NCBI GenBank assembly: GCA_030645615.1
Contig: JAUSNB010000054.1
Span: 62,001-126,000, forward strand
From: Actinomycetota bacterium
GTDB taxonomy: Bacteria > Actinomycetota > Actinomycetes > S36-B12
DNA length: 64,000 nucleotides
Reading direction: 5' to 3'
The translations under genes and the position numbers were made by a program. A model generated the notes under the pieces. It ran no database searches and was not told where the DNA came from. It saw only the letters and a program-made list of their open reading frames with translations. Shown one piece after another: positions 23,758 to 32,269 of the stretch; position 1 is the stretch's first letter, and every line of letters begins with the position of its first letter.

Positions 23758-24720
23758 GTGAGCATTCGCGGCGTCCTCATCTTCGTCTTCGGCGTCCTGT
23801 CGGTTCTGGGTCTCGTGGCGCTGGGCCTGGCCGTCGGCATCCTGTACCGGCCGGCAGCTGAGGTTGTCCTCAGCGACCTGCGCATCGACACGCTCGTCGA
23901 GCTGCCGTGGGGTGCCCCGGTGGCCGGCTTCGTCGTCATCCCCGTTGACGATGTCGTCGACCGGCTGACCGAGATCCTCATCGGGGTCCTCGGCCTGCTC
24001 GTCCTCCTGCTGGTGCTCGCGCCCTGGCTGGTCTACCGCTGGGCGGTACGCCCCATCCCGCGTCTCAACGCCCAACTCCACGCGGTGACGGTGTTCCCGG
24101 GAAACCCACCGGCCCCCGATCCGCGCCGGGCATACGAGCTCGTCGACCTGGCGGACACCATCGAGCTCGCCCGACAGGCCCTCCTCGCGCGTGACCACGA
24201 CATCGAGCAGTTGACGACGCGGCTGGCGAAAGACACGACGAAGGACCCACTCACCAACCTGGCCGACCGTCGATTCGCCTACGAGTTCCTGAAGCGGGAG
24301 CTGCAGCGGTCGCGGCGCAACGGCCTGCCCTGCTCGATCCTCATGGTCGATATCGACAACTTCCGCGCGTTCAACGAGGAGTGGTGGCGGGCGGCCGGCG
24401 ACGAGGCGCTAGCGGAGCTGGCCACGAAGATCCAGGGCTTCGTACGCTCGACGGACCTGGTGGCGCGATGGGGCGGCGACGAGATGATCGTGATCCTCGT
24501 CGACACCGACCGTGAGGGCGCGGTCCACGTCGGCGAGGCGATCCGGAGCAAGCTGCGCGAGAGCCAGCAGCAGCGGGCCAAGACGCTCACCGTGAGCATC
24601 GGCGTGACGACGTCGTATCCCATGCAGGACGCCTCCGTCGAGGCGGCGTACGGCCGGGCCGAGGCGGCGGCGGCGTACGCCAAGGAGCGCGGCGGGGACC
24701 GCGTGGAGTTCCGTCCCTAG
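23758..24720 (+). CDS. Membrane GGDEF-domain protein with variant GGDEM motif
   Basis: 320 residues: an N-terminal helix (GVLIFVFGVLSVLGLVALGLAVGIL), a 50-residue exported loop, a second helix (LIGVLGLLVLLLVLAPWLV), a short helical linker and a C-terminal GGDEF domain with DPLTNLADRRFAYEFL and DIDNFRAFNEEWW. The signature reads GGDEM (239-243), conserving the catalytic G-G-D-E and replacing the final Phe, so cyclase activity is possible but not certain. GAGGAGG at 23744-23750 fits the GTG at 23758 better than a GTG two codons earlier. Unrelated in its membrane part to the two other GGDEF proteins nearby. Convergent with, and overlapping, the MFS gene by 4 bp. Confidence 0.86.
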   Translation: MSIRGVLIFVFGVLSVLGLVALGLAVGILYRPAAEVVLSDLRIDTLVELPWGAPVAGFVVIPVDDVVDRLTEILIGVLGLLVLLLVLAPWLVYRWAVRPIPRLNAQLHAVTVFPGNPPAPDPRRAYELVDLADTIELARQALLARDHDIEQLTTRLAKDTTKDPLTNLADRRFAYEFLKRELQRSRRNGLPCSILMVDIDNFRAFNEEWWRAAGDEALAELATKIQGFVRSTDLVARWGGDEMIVILVDTDREGAVHVGEAIRSKLRESQQQRAKTLTVSIGVTTSYPMQDASVEAAYGRAEAAAAYAKERGGDRVEFRP

Positions 24721-26018
24721 TTCGGTGGATTAGGCCGGGCGTTAGGCCGGGCGGCCGTCCGGGGGATGGCCAGACACGCGACTCCCGCGAGCAAGGCCAG
24801 GGCGCCGGCCAGCAGCCACGCGCTGACGTAGTCGCCCGTGGCTGCACGGAGCGCTCCGGATGCGGTGGCGGCGACGGCGGCCCCGATCATGTGGGCGGCG
24901 AAGACCCAGCCGAAGACGATGGCACCGGCCTCCGACCCGTAGATCTCCCGGCACAAGGTTGCGGTCGGAGGCACGGTGGCGACCCAGTCCAGGCCGAACA
25001 GGATCATGACCACGATGAGCGGTGGCTCGACATGCGGGCCGATGATGACGGGCAGGGCGATCAGGGCGATGCCGCGGAGCCCGTAGTAGGTCAACAGGAG
25101 CAGCCGGGGGTTGAACCGGTCGGTCAGCCAGCCCGAGCCGATGGTGCCGACGATGTCGAAGATGCCGACGACGGCAAGCAGTCCCGCGGCCGTCGTCGGG
25201 CCCATGCCGTGGTCGTGCATGGCCGGCACGAAGTGCGTGCTGATGATGCCGTTCGTGGTCCAGCCGCAGATGAAGAACGTGCCGGCCAGGAGCCAGAACG
25301 CCCGGGTGCGGGCGGCCGCACGCAGGGAGGTGAGCGCCGTGGTGGCGGCTCGCCAGCCGCTGCCGGTGGTGTTGCTCGCCGCCTCCTCCGCGGAGCGCTC
25401 GCCGGTCGCGCCGTAGGGGCGAAGCCCGACGTCGGACGGGCGGTCGCGCACGACGAGCAGGACCAGCGGGATGGTGGCCACGCACAGGGCGGCGATCCCC
25501 AGCGATGCAGACCGCCAGCCGAAGGACTCGATGGCGCGGCTGATCGCCGGCAGGAAGGCGAGCTGCCCGGTGGCGAAGGCGGTGCCGAGGATGCCGAGCA
25601 CCAGGCCGCGACGGGTGGCGAACCACCGGTTGGCGATGAGGGCGCCCAGGACGAGCGCGGTCGAGCCCGCGCCCAGGCCGACCAGCAGTCCCCAGAGGAC
25701 GACGAGGTGCCACGACGTGGTCATCACCGAGGTGAGGGCCGTGCCCGTGGCGATCAGTGCCAGCGCTCCCGCGACGATCCGCCGCACCCCGAACCGCTCC
25801 ATGAGGGCGGCAGCAAACGGCGCGGTGACGCCGTAGAGGACCAGGTTCACCGAGACCGCGAGGCTCGTGGCGGCGCGGCTCCAGCCGAATTCGTCCTCGA
25901 TCGGCACGATCATCACGCCGAAGGACGAACGGAACGCCGCGGACGCCAGCAGGACGAGGAAGATGACGGCGGCCACGTACCAGGCGCGGTGGATCGCTGC
26001 GCGCCTGACGGTCGGCAT
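24717..26018 (-). CDS. MFS transporter
   Basis: 433 residues, twelve predicted membrane helices in two blocks of six with a central cytoplasmic loop (RDRPSDVGLRPYGATGERS). It has MFS features such as GRS/DRF-type loop residues after helix 2 (AALMERFGVRRIV) and again in the second half (GWLTDRFNPRLLL). It resembles monocarboxylate/oxalate-formate antiporter-like MFS proteins; the substrate is unknown. Last gene of the exosortase operon, 9 bp after the HAD gene, so it could import or export a metabolite of that pathway, or simply be cotranscribed. Confidence 0.88.
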   Translation of the reverse strand: MPTVRRAAIHRAWYVAAVIFLVLLASAAFRSSFGVMIVPIEDEFGWSRAATSLAVSVNLVLYGVTAPFAAALMERFGVRRIVAGALALIATGTALTSVMTTSWHLVVLWGLLVGLGAGSTALVLGALIANRWFATRRGLVLGILGTAFATGQLAFLPAISRAIESFGWRSASLGIAALCVATIPLVLLVVRDRPSDVGLRPYGATGERSAEEAASNTTGSGWRAATTALTSLRAAARTRAFWLLAGTFFICGWTTNGIISTHFVPAMHDHGMGPTTAAGLLAVVGIFDIVGTIGSGWLTDRFNPRLLLLTYYGLRGIALIALPVIIGPHVEPPLIVVMILFGLDWVATVPPTATLCREIYGSEAGAIVFGWVFAAHMIGAAVAATASGALRAATGDYVSAWLLAGALALLAGVACLAIPRTAARPNARPNPPN

Positions 26019-26027
26019 GGACGGAGA

Positions 26028-26753
26028 CTAGGACCGGACTCCCAAGCGCTCGCCGACGGCCCGAAGGCTAGGCAGGACGAGGTCGGCGGCGGGCTCGTCA
26101 GGGTCGGTGGAGTACTCGCCGCTGAGCACGCGCCAGGCCCGGGTCCCGACGGTGCGAGCCACCGCCGTGTCCTTGCCGGGCCGATCGCCGACGACCAAGG
26201 CGTCCGACGGGTCGGTGCAGCCGAGCCGGCTCAGGAGCTCGGTCAGTCCGGCCGGGTTGGGCTTGCGCATGCTGCGACCGCCGAGGTCGTCCGTGACGAG
26301 CAGCGCGTCGACCAGGTCGAGCAGCCCAGCGTCCGCTGCCTTGCCCCGCTGGGTGTCCGGGCGCCCATCCGTGAGGATGCCCACCCGGTCGCCTCGTGCG
26401 CGCAGCCCCCGCAGCAACGCGTGGGCGCCTTCGTAGCAGGCCAGGCCGGGGACCCTTGTGGCCATGAACTCCTCGACCAGGGACGCCACGAGGCCCGTGG
26501 GGATCGGTAGCGGGGGGTCCGGGCGGGCGGTCGCCAGGGCTCGGTCGATGACTCCGGGACGGTCCGATCCGGCCCGCAGTTGCGCGCTCATCGCCCGCTG
26601 CATGGCGGCCTGCGTGGCATAGCCCGCCCGCTCGGTCGCAGATGCGACGCGGCCAGCCGCTGCTGCCAACCACGCCCGCTGCGGCACGAGGGTGTCGTCG
26701 AGGTCGAAGACGAGCACGTGCGGCAGTGCCTCCGGGCCAGCGCGGCCGGTCAC
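26028..26753 (-). CDS. HAD-superfamily phosphatase
   Basis: 241 residues with the HAD motifs: I, FDLDDTLVP (nucleophile Asp and +2 Asp); II, ILTDGRPDTQ; III/IV, KPNPAGLTELL and VGDRPGKDTAVA. An alpha-helical cap of about 70 residues sits between I and II, as in sugar-phosphate or phosphoglycolate-type HADs. The GTG start overlaps the stop of the preceding epimerase by 4 bp (GTGA). In this operon it may remove phosphate from a sugar intermediate, a context-based guess. Confidence 0.86.
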   Translation of the reverse strand: MTGRAGPEALPHVLVFDLDDTLVPQRAWLAAAAGRVASATERAGYATQAAMQRAMSAQLRAGSDRPGVIDRALATARPDPPLPIPTGLVASLVEEFMATRVPGLACYEGAHALLRGLRARGDRVGILTDGRPDTQRGKAADAGLLDLVDALLVTDDLGGRSMRKPNPAGLTELLSRLGCTDPSDALVVGDRPGKDTAVARTVGTRAWRVLSGEYSTDPDEPAADLVLPSLRAVGERLGVRS

Positions 26754-27922
26754 GGCGGGGGCCAGGGCAGTGCGGCCAGGTCGACTGGATCCTCGGTCAG
26801 TGCGAGGAGCCGTTCGGCGTCCGGCGATGCAAGGACGTCGGCGATGCGCCGCGACACCCAGCCGTCGCCGTACGGGCAGGTGACCGAGTCGATGCGGGAC
26901 CGCTCATCGGGCTTGAGGAGGCGCGCGGCGAGCCCGCGGGCCGCGCGCACCTCGTCGTCGGTGTCGATGCCGCATAGGAAGACGGTGCGATCGCGCACGC
27001 CCTCCCATCGCGGCGTGGAGCGGCGCAGGACGATTGCCGGCACGCCGTACCACGAGCATTCCTCCTGGATACCGCCCGAGTCCGTGACGACCAGTGCCGT
27101 CTCCGCCAAGGCATGCAGCATCGGGGCGTAGTCGAGTGGGCCGGTCGGCGTCAGGTCGTCGATGCCCTCGAGGCGCGCGGCCAGGTCGAACTCGCGCAAC
27201 CGCATGGCCGTCCGCGGATGCACCGGGAAGGTGACCGGGCCGAGTTCGGCGAGCCGAAGCGCGAGGTCGACTATGCGGCCAAGCCGCTCCGGCGAGTCGA
27301 CGTTGGATGCCCGGTGCGCGGTGAGCAGCACGCCCATCCTCTGCTCGACGGGGACTCGCGGTGGCCCGACCAGTCGCAGCGCATCGGTCACGGTGTTGCC
27401 CACCGTGAAGATGCGCTCGGGAGCCACCGACTCGCCCACGAGGAAGGCGGCAGACAGAGCAGTGGGCGCGAAGTGGATGCTGGCCGCGGCCGCGGCCATC
27501 TTGCGGTTGACCTCCTCCAGGCTCCGACCGTTGAGGCTCCGCATGCCTGCTTCGAGGTGGATGGCGGGCACGCCGGCCCGGCGCGCGGCGAGGGCGAACA
27601 GCGGCACCGTCAGGGTGTCGCCGAGGAGCAGCACGGCGTCCGGGCCGCGCGCGGCAATGACGCCAATCGCCTGGTTGAGGACGTGCCCGGGGAACGTGTC
27701 CGGCGAAGGGGCCGGCGCGAGGTCGACGTCGACGCGCATCCCCAGGTCGCGCGTGAAGTCGCTGTTCATGCTGTCGTCGTGGTGCTGGCCGGTGTTGACG
27801 ACGGTGATCGGGTTCCCGCGGGACCTTAGCTCGGCGACCAGCGGAGCGAGCTTGATGATCTCCGGACGGGTGCCGAATGCGGTCAGGTAGTGGCGCCTTC
27901 CGGGGGCCAGAGCGCGAGTCAT
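26750..27922 (-). CDS. wecB: UDP-N-acetylglucosamine 2-epimerase family protein, second copy
   Basis: 390 residues with FGTRPEIIKLAPLV, VLLLGDTLTVPLFA, IHLEAGMRSLNGR, LLTAHRASNVDSP and VVTDSGGIQEECSWYG. The family fold is clear, but it diverges from the copy at 10.8-12.1 kb: GDTLTVPL replaces HGDTTSALA and TAHRASN replaces TAHRREN, so its substrate may be a different UDP-HexNAc. The ATG at 27922 lies 2 bp after the stop of the exosortase/ATP-grasp gene. Two divergent WecB copies in two separate surface-glycan loci suggest different end products. Confidence 0.88.
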   Translation of the reverse strand: MTRALAPGRRHYLTAFGTRPEIIKLAPLVAELRSRGNPITVVNTGQHHDDSMNSDFTRDLGMRVDVDLAPAPSPDTFPGHVLNQAIGVIAARGPDAVLLLGDTLTVPLFALAARRAGVPAIHLEAGMRSLNGRSLEEVNRKMAAAAASIHFAPTALSAAFLVGESVAPERIFTVGNTVTDALRLVGPPRVPVEQRMGVLLTAHRASNVDSPERLGRIVDLALRLAELGPVTFPVHPRTAMRLREFDLAARLEGIDDLTPTGPLDYAPMLHALAETALVVTDSGGIQEECSWYGVPAIVLRRSTPRWEGVRDRTVFLCGIDTDDEVRAARGLAARLLKPDERSRIDSVTCPYGDGWVSRRIADVLASPDAERLLALTEDPVDLAALPWPPP

Positions 27923-27924
27923 GG

Positions 27925-30093
27925 CTAGGCCCTCGCGGCCGGGGCGGGGGAGCCGATGGGGTCGCTGTCGGGGATCTCGAAGCCGTTCTCGCGCAGGAGG
28001 CCCAGCCGCGCGGACCTGGCCGGGTCGGCCAGTCGCCGGTTGTAACGGTCGTGGAACACTTCGGCGAAGTAGCGGCTCATCCGCACGCCTCGATGCCAGG
28101 TTAGGTCCCCGACGTCGGCATGCCGATCGAGCATGAGCCGCGTGTACGCGTCGACGACATCCGCTCCGCTGGCGATCGTGAGGGGCAGGCCGCCGGAGAA
28201 CCGGGGGTTGAGCTCGACGATCGTGGTCGTGCCCTCGTCGACGAATCCCTGCACGCAGGCCGGACCAGTGATGCCGACCGCGGCACACGTCGCGTGCACC
28301 AGGGTGGTGACCGCCTTGATCTGCTCCTGGTCCACGAACGTCGTTCCCATGACGGAGATCCCGCCACGGGTCTGGTCGCGCCAGCGCGGTACCGCCACGA
28401 GAGGCGCGCCATCGCGGCCGATGAGCGCATCGCACGTCCACTCGCGTCCCGTCAGTCGCGTCTGCGCGATGTAGCCGTCGCGGTGGTTCAACGTCCACCG
28501 CACCGCCGACTCGGTGTCGATGGCCATCACGCCTCGCGACCCGCGGCCCGACACGGGCTTGACGATCCACGGCCCGGGCACGTCCCGCAGTCCGTCCGCG
28601 GTGGCCGTCGTCGCGGGGTGCGGGATGCCCGCCGCCGCCATTGCCTTGGCGAACCGCACCTTGTCGACAGTGGAGCGCAGGGCGCCGGGGGAGGGGATCC
28701 AGATGGTGACGCGGGCCCGCTCGAAGGCGAGCGGATCCACGGCCGCCATCTCCTCGACCGTCGTGAAGATGACCCCGTCGACCGCCTCGTCCCGGCATGC
28801 CGCCAGGAGCACGTCGAGGTAGTGCTCGTCGTCCGCGAGCGGCAGGTTGACGGCACTGTCCCCGAGCGTCTCCCCGGCGGAGTGGGGGTCGGCATCCGCT
28901 GCCACGGTCCAGTAGCCCAGTTGCCGCAGGCGCCTGATCACGGAGACGCCCGCCGGCCCGCCGCTTCCGGTCACCATGATCCGCAGGCCGTCGCCGCTTG
29001 GCTGCGGCGCCTCCGGCCCGCCGTCGGATACGTGCGGGACACCGGGACGGCCGGCCAGCCACGCTCGCGCCCACAGGCGGATGCCGCCCACCTTGTCGTT
29101 CACCGTCGGCTCCCACTGCCGAGCGGCCACGGCATCGGCAAGGGCGTCGAGTACCTCGGGGTCGGTTTCGTGGCCGGCCGCCGCCCACAGCGTGGCGGCA
29201 TGCACGGCCAGGCCGTCCGAGACCAGCTCGCGCAAGGCGGTGGCACGGGCATGGGGCTCGAGCGCTCCGACGCGGAAGTCGACCCGGTCGGCCTCTCGCC
29301 TCCGGGTCGATCGCTCGCGCAGCGCCCGGGGGTAGAGGCGGTGCAGCCTGGCGGCGGGGCTGTTCGTGGTCATGTGCGTCCCCTTCAGGTGGACCTCGGT
29401 GCGGTAGCCGAGTCCGGACTGGGCCCATTGGACGGGCCGGTGCGCGGTGTGCCTGCCGAAGCGGTCCTGCTCCGCGCGAATCGGGCTGGGCAGCAGGAGC
29501 CAGATCATGATGACGAAGCCGGTGATGGTGAAGACGAAGTTGGCCACCGTGCCGACCCAGTCGTGGAAGAGGCCGAGGGCCGACCGTCCCAAGACGGTGC
29601 CCAGGGCCACGGATGCGCCGATGCGCAGTCCGTTGAGGAAGACGAGGAGGGCCGACGTCACGATGAGGGCACCGACCGTGCGCCAGCCCTGGCCGCGCAG
29701 GACCGACCCGGCGAGGGCGGCCAGGGCCAGCACGGCCAGGAGGGCAGAGCAGCTCGGGGTGACGGCCGCGGTGAGGTACCCCTCGGGGCTGGCCAGCACG
29801 ATGTTGGTGCCGAGGGCAGCCACCGCGTCGACCCCTACGAGGTGCAGGCCCCAGACGATGAGGGGGACCTCGACCAGCCGGACCGGTTCGCTCAGGAGGT
29901 AGAAGCCGGCGGTGCAGAAGGCGACGACGCCCAGCAGCTCGAGGAGCACGCGGCGCCGACGCCGCGTCGTGCCGTCGCCCATGGCGCGAGTCCATGCCTG
30001 CGCGGCCCGGCTGCGTGGCAGGTAGGCCTGCGCCGCGACCTGCTCCGCGGGCGGAAGTCGGTGGCGACCGTCATGGCCGCCGTCGCTGGTCAT
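27925..30093 (-). CDS. Exosortase-family membrane domain fused to ATP-grasp ligase
   Basis: One uninterrupted 722-residue frame. Residues 45-205 are membrane helices with the exosortase/archaeosortase signature: C115 in TPSCSALLAVLALA, N154 and R157 in LNGLRIG, and H177 in FHDWVG, the Cys-Arg-His set proposed for these transpeptidases. Residues 241-340 are a helical region of unknown type. Residues about 345-700 are an ATP-grasp module: Rossmann-like LRIMVTGSGGPAG, VKPVSGRGSRGV for nucleotide binding, and VELNPRFSGGLPL for Mg. ATG 30093 overlaps the GT2 stop (ATGA). An internal ATG at 29373 (Met241), preceded by AAGGGG, could also give a free ATP-grasp protein. Expected role: cleaving a C-terminal sorting tail outside, ligating a carboxylate inside. 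Confidence 0.82.
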   Translation of the reverse strand: MTSDGGHDGRHRLPPAEQVAAQAYLPRSRAAQAWTRAMGDGTTRRRRRVLLELLGVVAFCTAGFYLLSEPVRLVEVPLIVWGLHLVGVDAVAALGTNIVLASPEGYLTAAVTPSCSALLAVLALAALAGSVLRGQGWRTVGALIVTSALLVFLNGLRIGASVALGTVLGRSALGLFHDWVGTVANFVFTITGFVIMIWLLLPSPIRAEQDRFGRHTAHRPVQWAQSGLGYRTEVHLKGTHMTTNSPAARLHRLYPRALRERSTRRREADRVDFRVGALEPHARATALRELVSDGLAVHAATLWAAAGHETDPEVLDALADAVAARQWEPTVNDKVGGIRLWARAWLAGRPGVPHVSDGGPEAPQPSGDGLRIMVTGSGGPAGVSVIRRLRQLGYWTVAADADPHSAGETLGDSAVNLPLADDEHYLDVLLAACRDEAVDGVIFTTVEEMAAVDPLAFERARVTIWIPSPGALRSTVDKVRFAKAMAAAGIPHPATTATADGLRDVPGPWIVKPVSGRGSRGVMAIDTESAVRWTLNHRDGYIAQTRLTGREWTCDALIGRDGAPLVAVPRWRDQTRGGISVMGTTFVDQEQIKAVTTLVHATCAAVGITGPACVQGFVDEGTTTIVELNPRFSGGLPLTIASGADVVDAYTRLMLDRHADVGDLTWHRGVRMSRYFAEVFHDRYNRRLADPARSARLGLLRENGFEIPDSDPIGSPAPAARA

Positions 30094-31625
30094 TTCGGCC
30101 CCCGCACGACCCGGCGGCGGCCGCCGGTCCGGATCACGAGCTCGGTGTCGGCCTCGGGCTCCGTGGGATGCAGTTCGGGCAGGCCACCCGTCTCGCTGAC
30201 CTGCTCGACCACCGTGCTGACCTCGCCCGATCGCACGGTCTTGACCCAGGAGTAGCGCAGCCCCAGCATTCCGCCGATCCAGGCCCACGTGACGACGATC
30301 ACCGTCAGGACGAAGAGCGGCAGGAACAGCATCAGGCTCCACGCCGCCGAGCGCTCGGTGCGGCCGATGACCAGGCCGACCGCCAGCTCGGTGAGCGGTC
30401 CCACCATGAGCAGCATGCCGATGGGCAGGAAGAGCGAGGGCGGCTCGTCCCCGATGCCGAAGGCACGCAGGAGGGTCAGGATGACGCCCATGGCGACGAG
30501 GACGGGGGAGTGGTAGACGAACAGGAACGAGAGCGCCTCGACCTTCTGGGGGAGCCGGAGCGCAGGGCTGCGCAGGATGGCCCGCCAGTAGTCCCGTGCG
30601 CACTTCTGGTGCCCGCGCGCCCAGCGGTAGCGCTGCTTCCAGTATGTCCGCGCGGTGCGGACCGCCTCCTCGAAGTCCACCGATGCCGGGTCGTAGCGCA
30701 CCTTGCCGCCGCCGGCCACGATGCGCAGCGTGAGGTCGGTGTCCTCCGTGACGGACTCATGGGCGAAGCCGCCGATGTGCCGCAGGACGGAGGCGCGCAC
30801 GGCACAGTTGGCTCCTCCGTAGGCGGGCAGCTCGTAGACCGCCTGACGCCCGTACTCGTTCACCAGGTAGCCGGAGAGGTAGTCGACGAAGACATTGGCG
30901 GAGATGCGGGTCTGCGCCGCGTTGCGAACGACGCAGCGGCCCATGACCGCCCCGACCATGGGGTCGCGGAAGTGCCGCACCACCCGCAGGAGGGCCGTCG
31001 ACTCCGGCTCGTGGTCAGCGTCGAAGATGACGATGACCTCGGGACCCTCGCCGGCATGCGCGATGCCCGCGTTCAGCGCGCCGGACTTGCCGCCCCCTTG
31101 GCCGGCTTCCCGGTGCAGCACCTCCAGGCGCGGGTGCTCCCGATTCCACTGGTCGAGGCGCCCGCCCGTCCCGTCGACGGATGCATCGTCGACGACGAGC
31201 AGGCGCAGCCTCGCGTGCGGGTAGCGCAGGCCCAGCAGGGACAGCACGAGGCCGTCGACCACGTCGGCCTCGTTGTGGGCCGCGACCACGACGAGCACCT
31301 GCGGCGTGTAGCCGCCGAGGTCGACATCGGCGACGGAGACGTCGGCGCGGGCCCATCGCGCTGCCGCGATGGCGAATGACATGTGCCGGACGAAGAAGAC
31401 CAGGAAGAAGATGTTCAGCGCCAGGGCGACGGCTGCCATCGCAGGCCCTGCGCCGAACTGCCAGATCGACCCCGCGAAGGCGATCGCGTAGGCCAGCAGG
31501 AGCAGCCGCCGGGACTCGGGCCGATCGCTGGGCGGGATCGCGACCGGCAGGAAGGGTGGCGGCGGGGCGAGTCGCGCCCGGTGGTAGCCGCCAGCGATGC
31601 GCTCGGGATCGTCGGTGTCAGTCAT
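30090..31625 (-). CDS. Membrane GT2 glycosyltransferase
   Basis: 511 residues: two N-terminal helices, a cytoplasmic GT2 domain and about three or four C-terminal helices. Signature residues are complete: VVAAHNEADVV, LVVDDASVDGT, the DxD in IFDADHEPES, VTEDTDL, and QRYRW in YWKQRYRWARG. This groups it with processive or dolichol-independent transferases such as hyaluronan-synthase-like and poly-GlcNAc-synthase-like enzymes. No BcsB-like partner is adjacent, unlike the 14-kb synthase. ATG at 31625, 8 bp after the PIG-L gene; its stop overlaps the exosortase fusion start. The sugar donor may come from the epimerase two genes downstream. Confidence 0.9.
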   Translation of the reverse strand: MTDTDDPERIAGGYHRARLAPPPPFLPVAIPPSDRPESRRLLLLAYAIAFAGSIWQFGAGPAMAAVALALNIFFLVFFVRHMSFAIAAARWARADVSVADVDLGGYTPQVLVVVAAHNEADVVDGLVLSLLGLRYPHARLRLLVVDDASVDGTGGRLDQWNREHPRLEVLHREAGQGGGKSGALNAGIAHAGEGPEVIVIFDADHEPESTALLRVVRHFRDPMVGAVMGRCVVRNAAQTRISANVFVDYLSGYLVNEYGRQAVYELPAYGGANCAVRASVLRHIGGFAHESVTEDTDLTLRIVAGGGKVRYDPASVDFEEAVRTARTYWKQRYRWARGHQKCARDYWRAILRSPALRLPQKVEALSFLFVYHSPVLVAMGVILTLLRAFGIGDEPPSLFLPIGMLLMVGPLTELAVGLVIGRTERSAAWSLMLFLPLFVLTVIVVTWAWIGGMLGLRYSWVKTVRSGEVSTVVEQVSETGGLPELHPTEPEADTELVIRTGGRRRVVRGPK

Positions 31626-31633
31626 GGCAGGCC

Positions 31634-32269
31634 CTACGCGGGTGGCAGCGTGAGGCGCAGCGGGACGAAGCCCTCGGCGTAGCGGGCGCGCGCGGATATC
31701 CCGCGGGCCCGGGCCACGGAGCGCAGTCCCTCGGGGTCGGTCATGACCGACGCGCCCACCTGCGAGGCGTGGAGGCGGATGGCGGCGACCTTCGCGTCGA
31801 TGTATTCGGTGATGTCGACGTACACCGAGGGGTCGAAGCCGGTGCTGGACGCCCCGCCGAAGTACAGGATGTTCGGATGGCGGCGGGCGGCCGCCGTGAC
31901 GATGGCCGAGACCGCGCGATGGTCCTGGTGGGAATCGCCGCCCCAGTGGGTGAGCACAAGGCTCGGGTCGACGTTGGCGATGACGGCCCCCACCAGGTCG
32001 ACCGTGTCGTGGTTCACCGGGATCTCGCAGTCCATCTGGCCGCCCCAGATGAGTTGCGCCCCGAGCGCCTCGGCCGCCGCGCCCTGCTCGCCCCGGCGCA
32101 CGGGATTCAGCCGCTCGCCTCGGGCTTCCCGGTCACCGCCGGGCCCGCGCTGACCCTCGGTCATGACGAGCATGACGATATGCTCGCCCGCGCCGGCGCG
32201 GGCCAGAAGCATCCCCGCGCACCCGATCTCGATGTCGTCCGGGTGAGCGCCCACGGCCAGGATCGTCAT
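31634..32269 (-). CDS. PIG-L family N-deacetylase
   Basis: 211 residues with the LmbE/PIG-L zinc motif AVGAHPDDIEIGC (HPDD) and the third ligand in GGDSHQDHRAV. The family includes MshB/Mca and GlcNAc-PI deacetylases, which remove acetyl from an N-acetyl sugar. The ATG at 32269 overlaps the last base of the upstream TGA, a TGATG junction typical of coupled translation. Within this operon it could expose an amine on GlcNAc or ManNAc before ligation by the ATP-grasp domain, which would make chemical sense but is inferred. Confidence 0.9.
   Translation of the reverse strand: MTILAVGAHPDDIEIGCAGMLLARAGAGEHIVMLVMTEGQRGPGGDREARGERLNPVRRGEQGAAAEALGAQLIWGGQMDCEIPVNHDTVDLVGAVIANVDPSLVLTHWGGDSHQDHRAVSAIVTAAARRHPNILYFGGASSTGFDPSVYVDITEYIDAKVAAIRLHASQVGASVMTDPEGLRSVARARGISARARYAEGFVPLRLTLPPA

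Noticed and set aside
24891-26510. Plus-strand open frame of about 540 codons opposite the MFS and HAD genes
   Set aside because: Polar low-complexity composition; the minus strand shows twelve membrane helices and HAD motifs.
29373-29393. Treating the ATP-grasp part as an independent gene starting at Met241
   Set aside because: No stop codon separates it from the exosortase part. Internal initiation remains possible and is mentioned in the gene entry, but as annotation one frame is the simpler reading.
28120-30255. Plus-strand open frame of about 700 codons opposite the exosortase/ATP-grasp gene
   Set aside because: Low-complexity Arg/Asp/Gly-rich translation, no motif; the minus strand has two recognisable enzymes.
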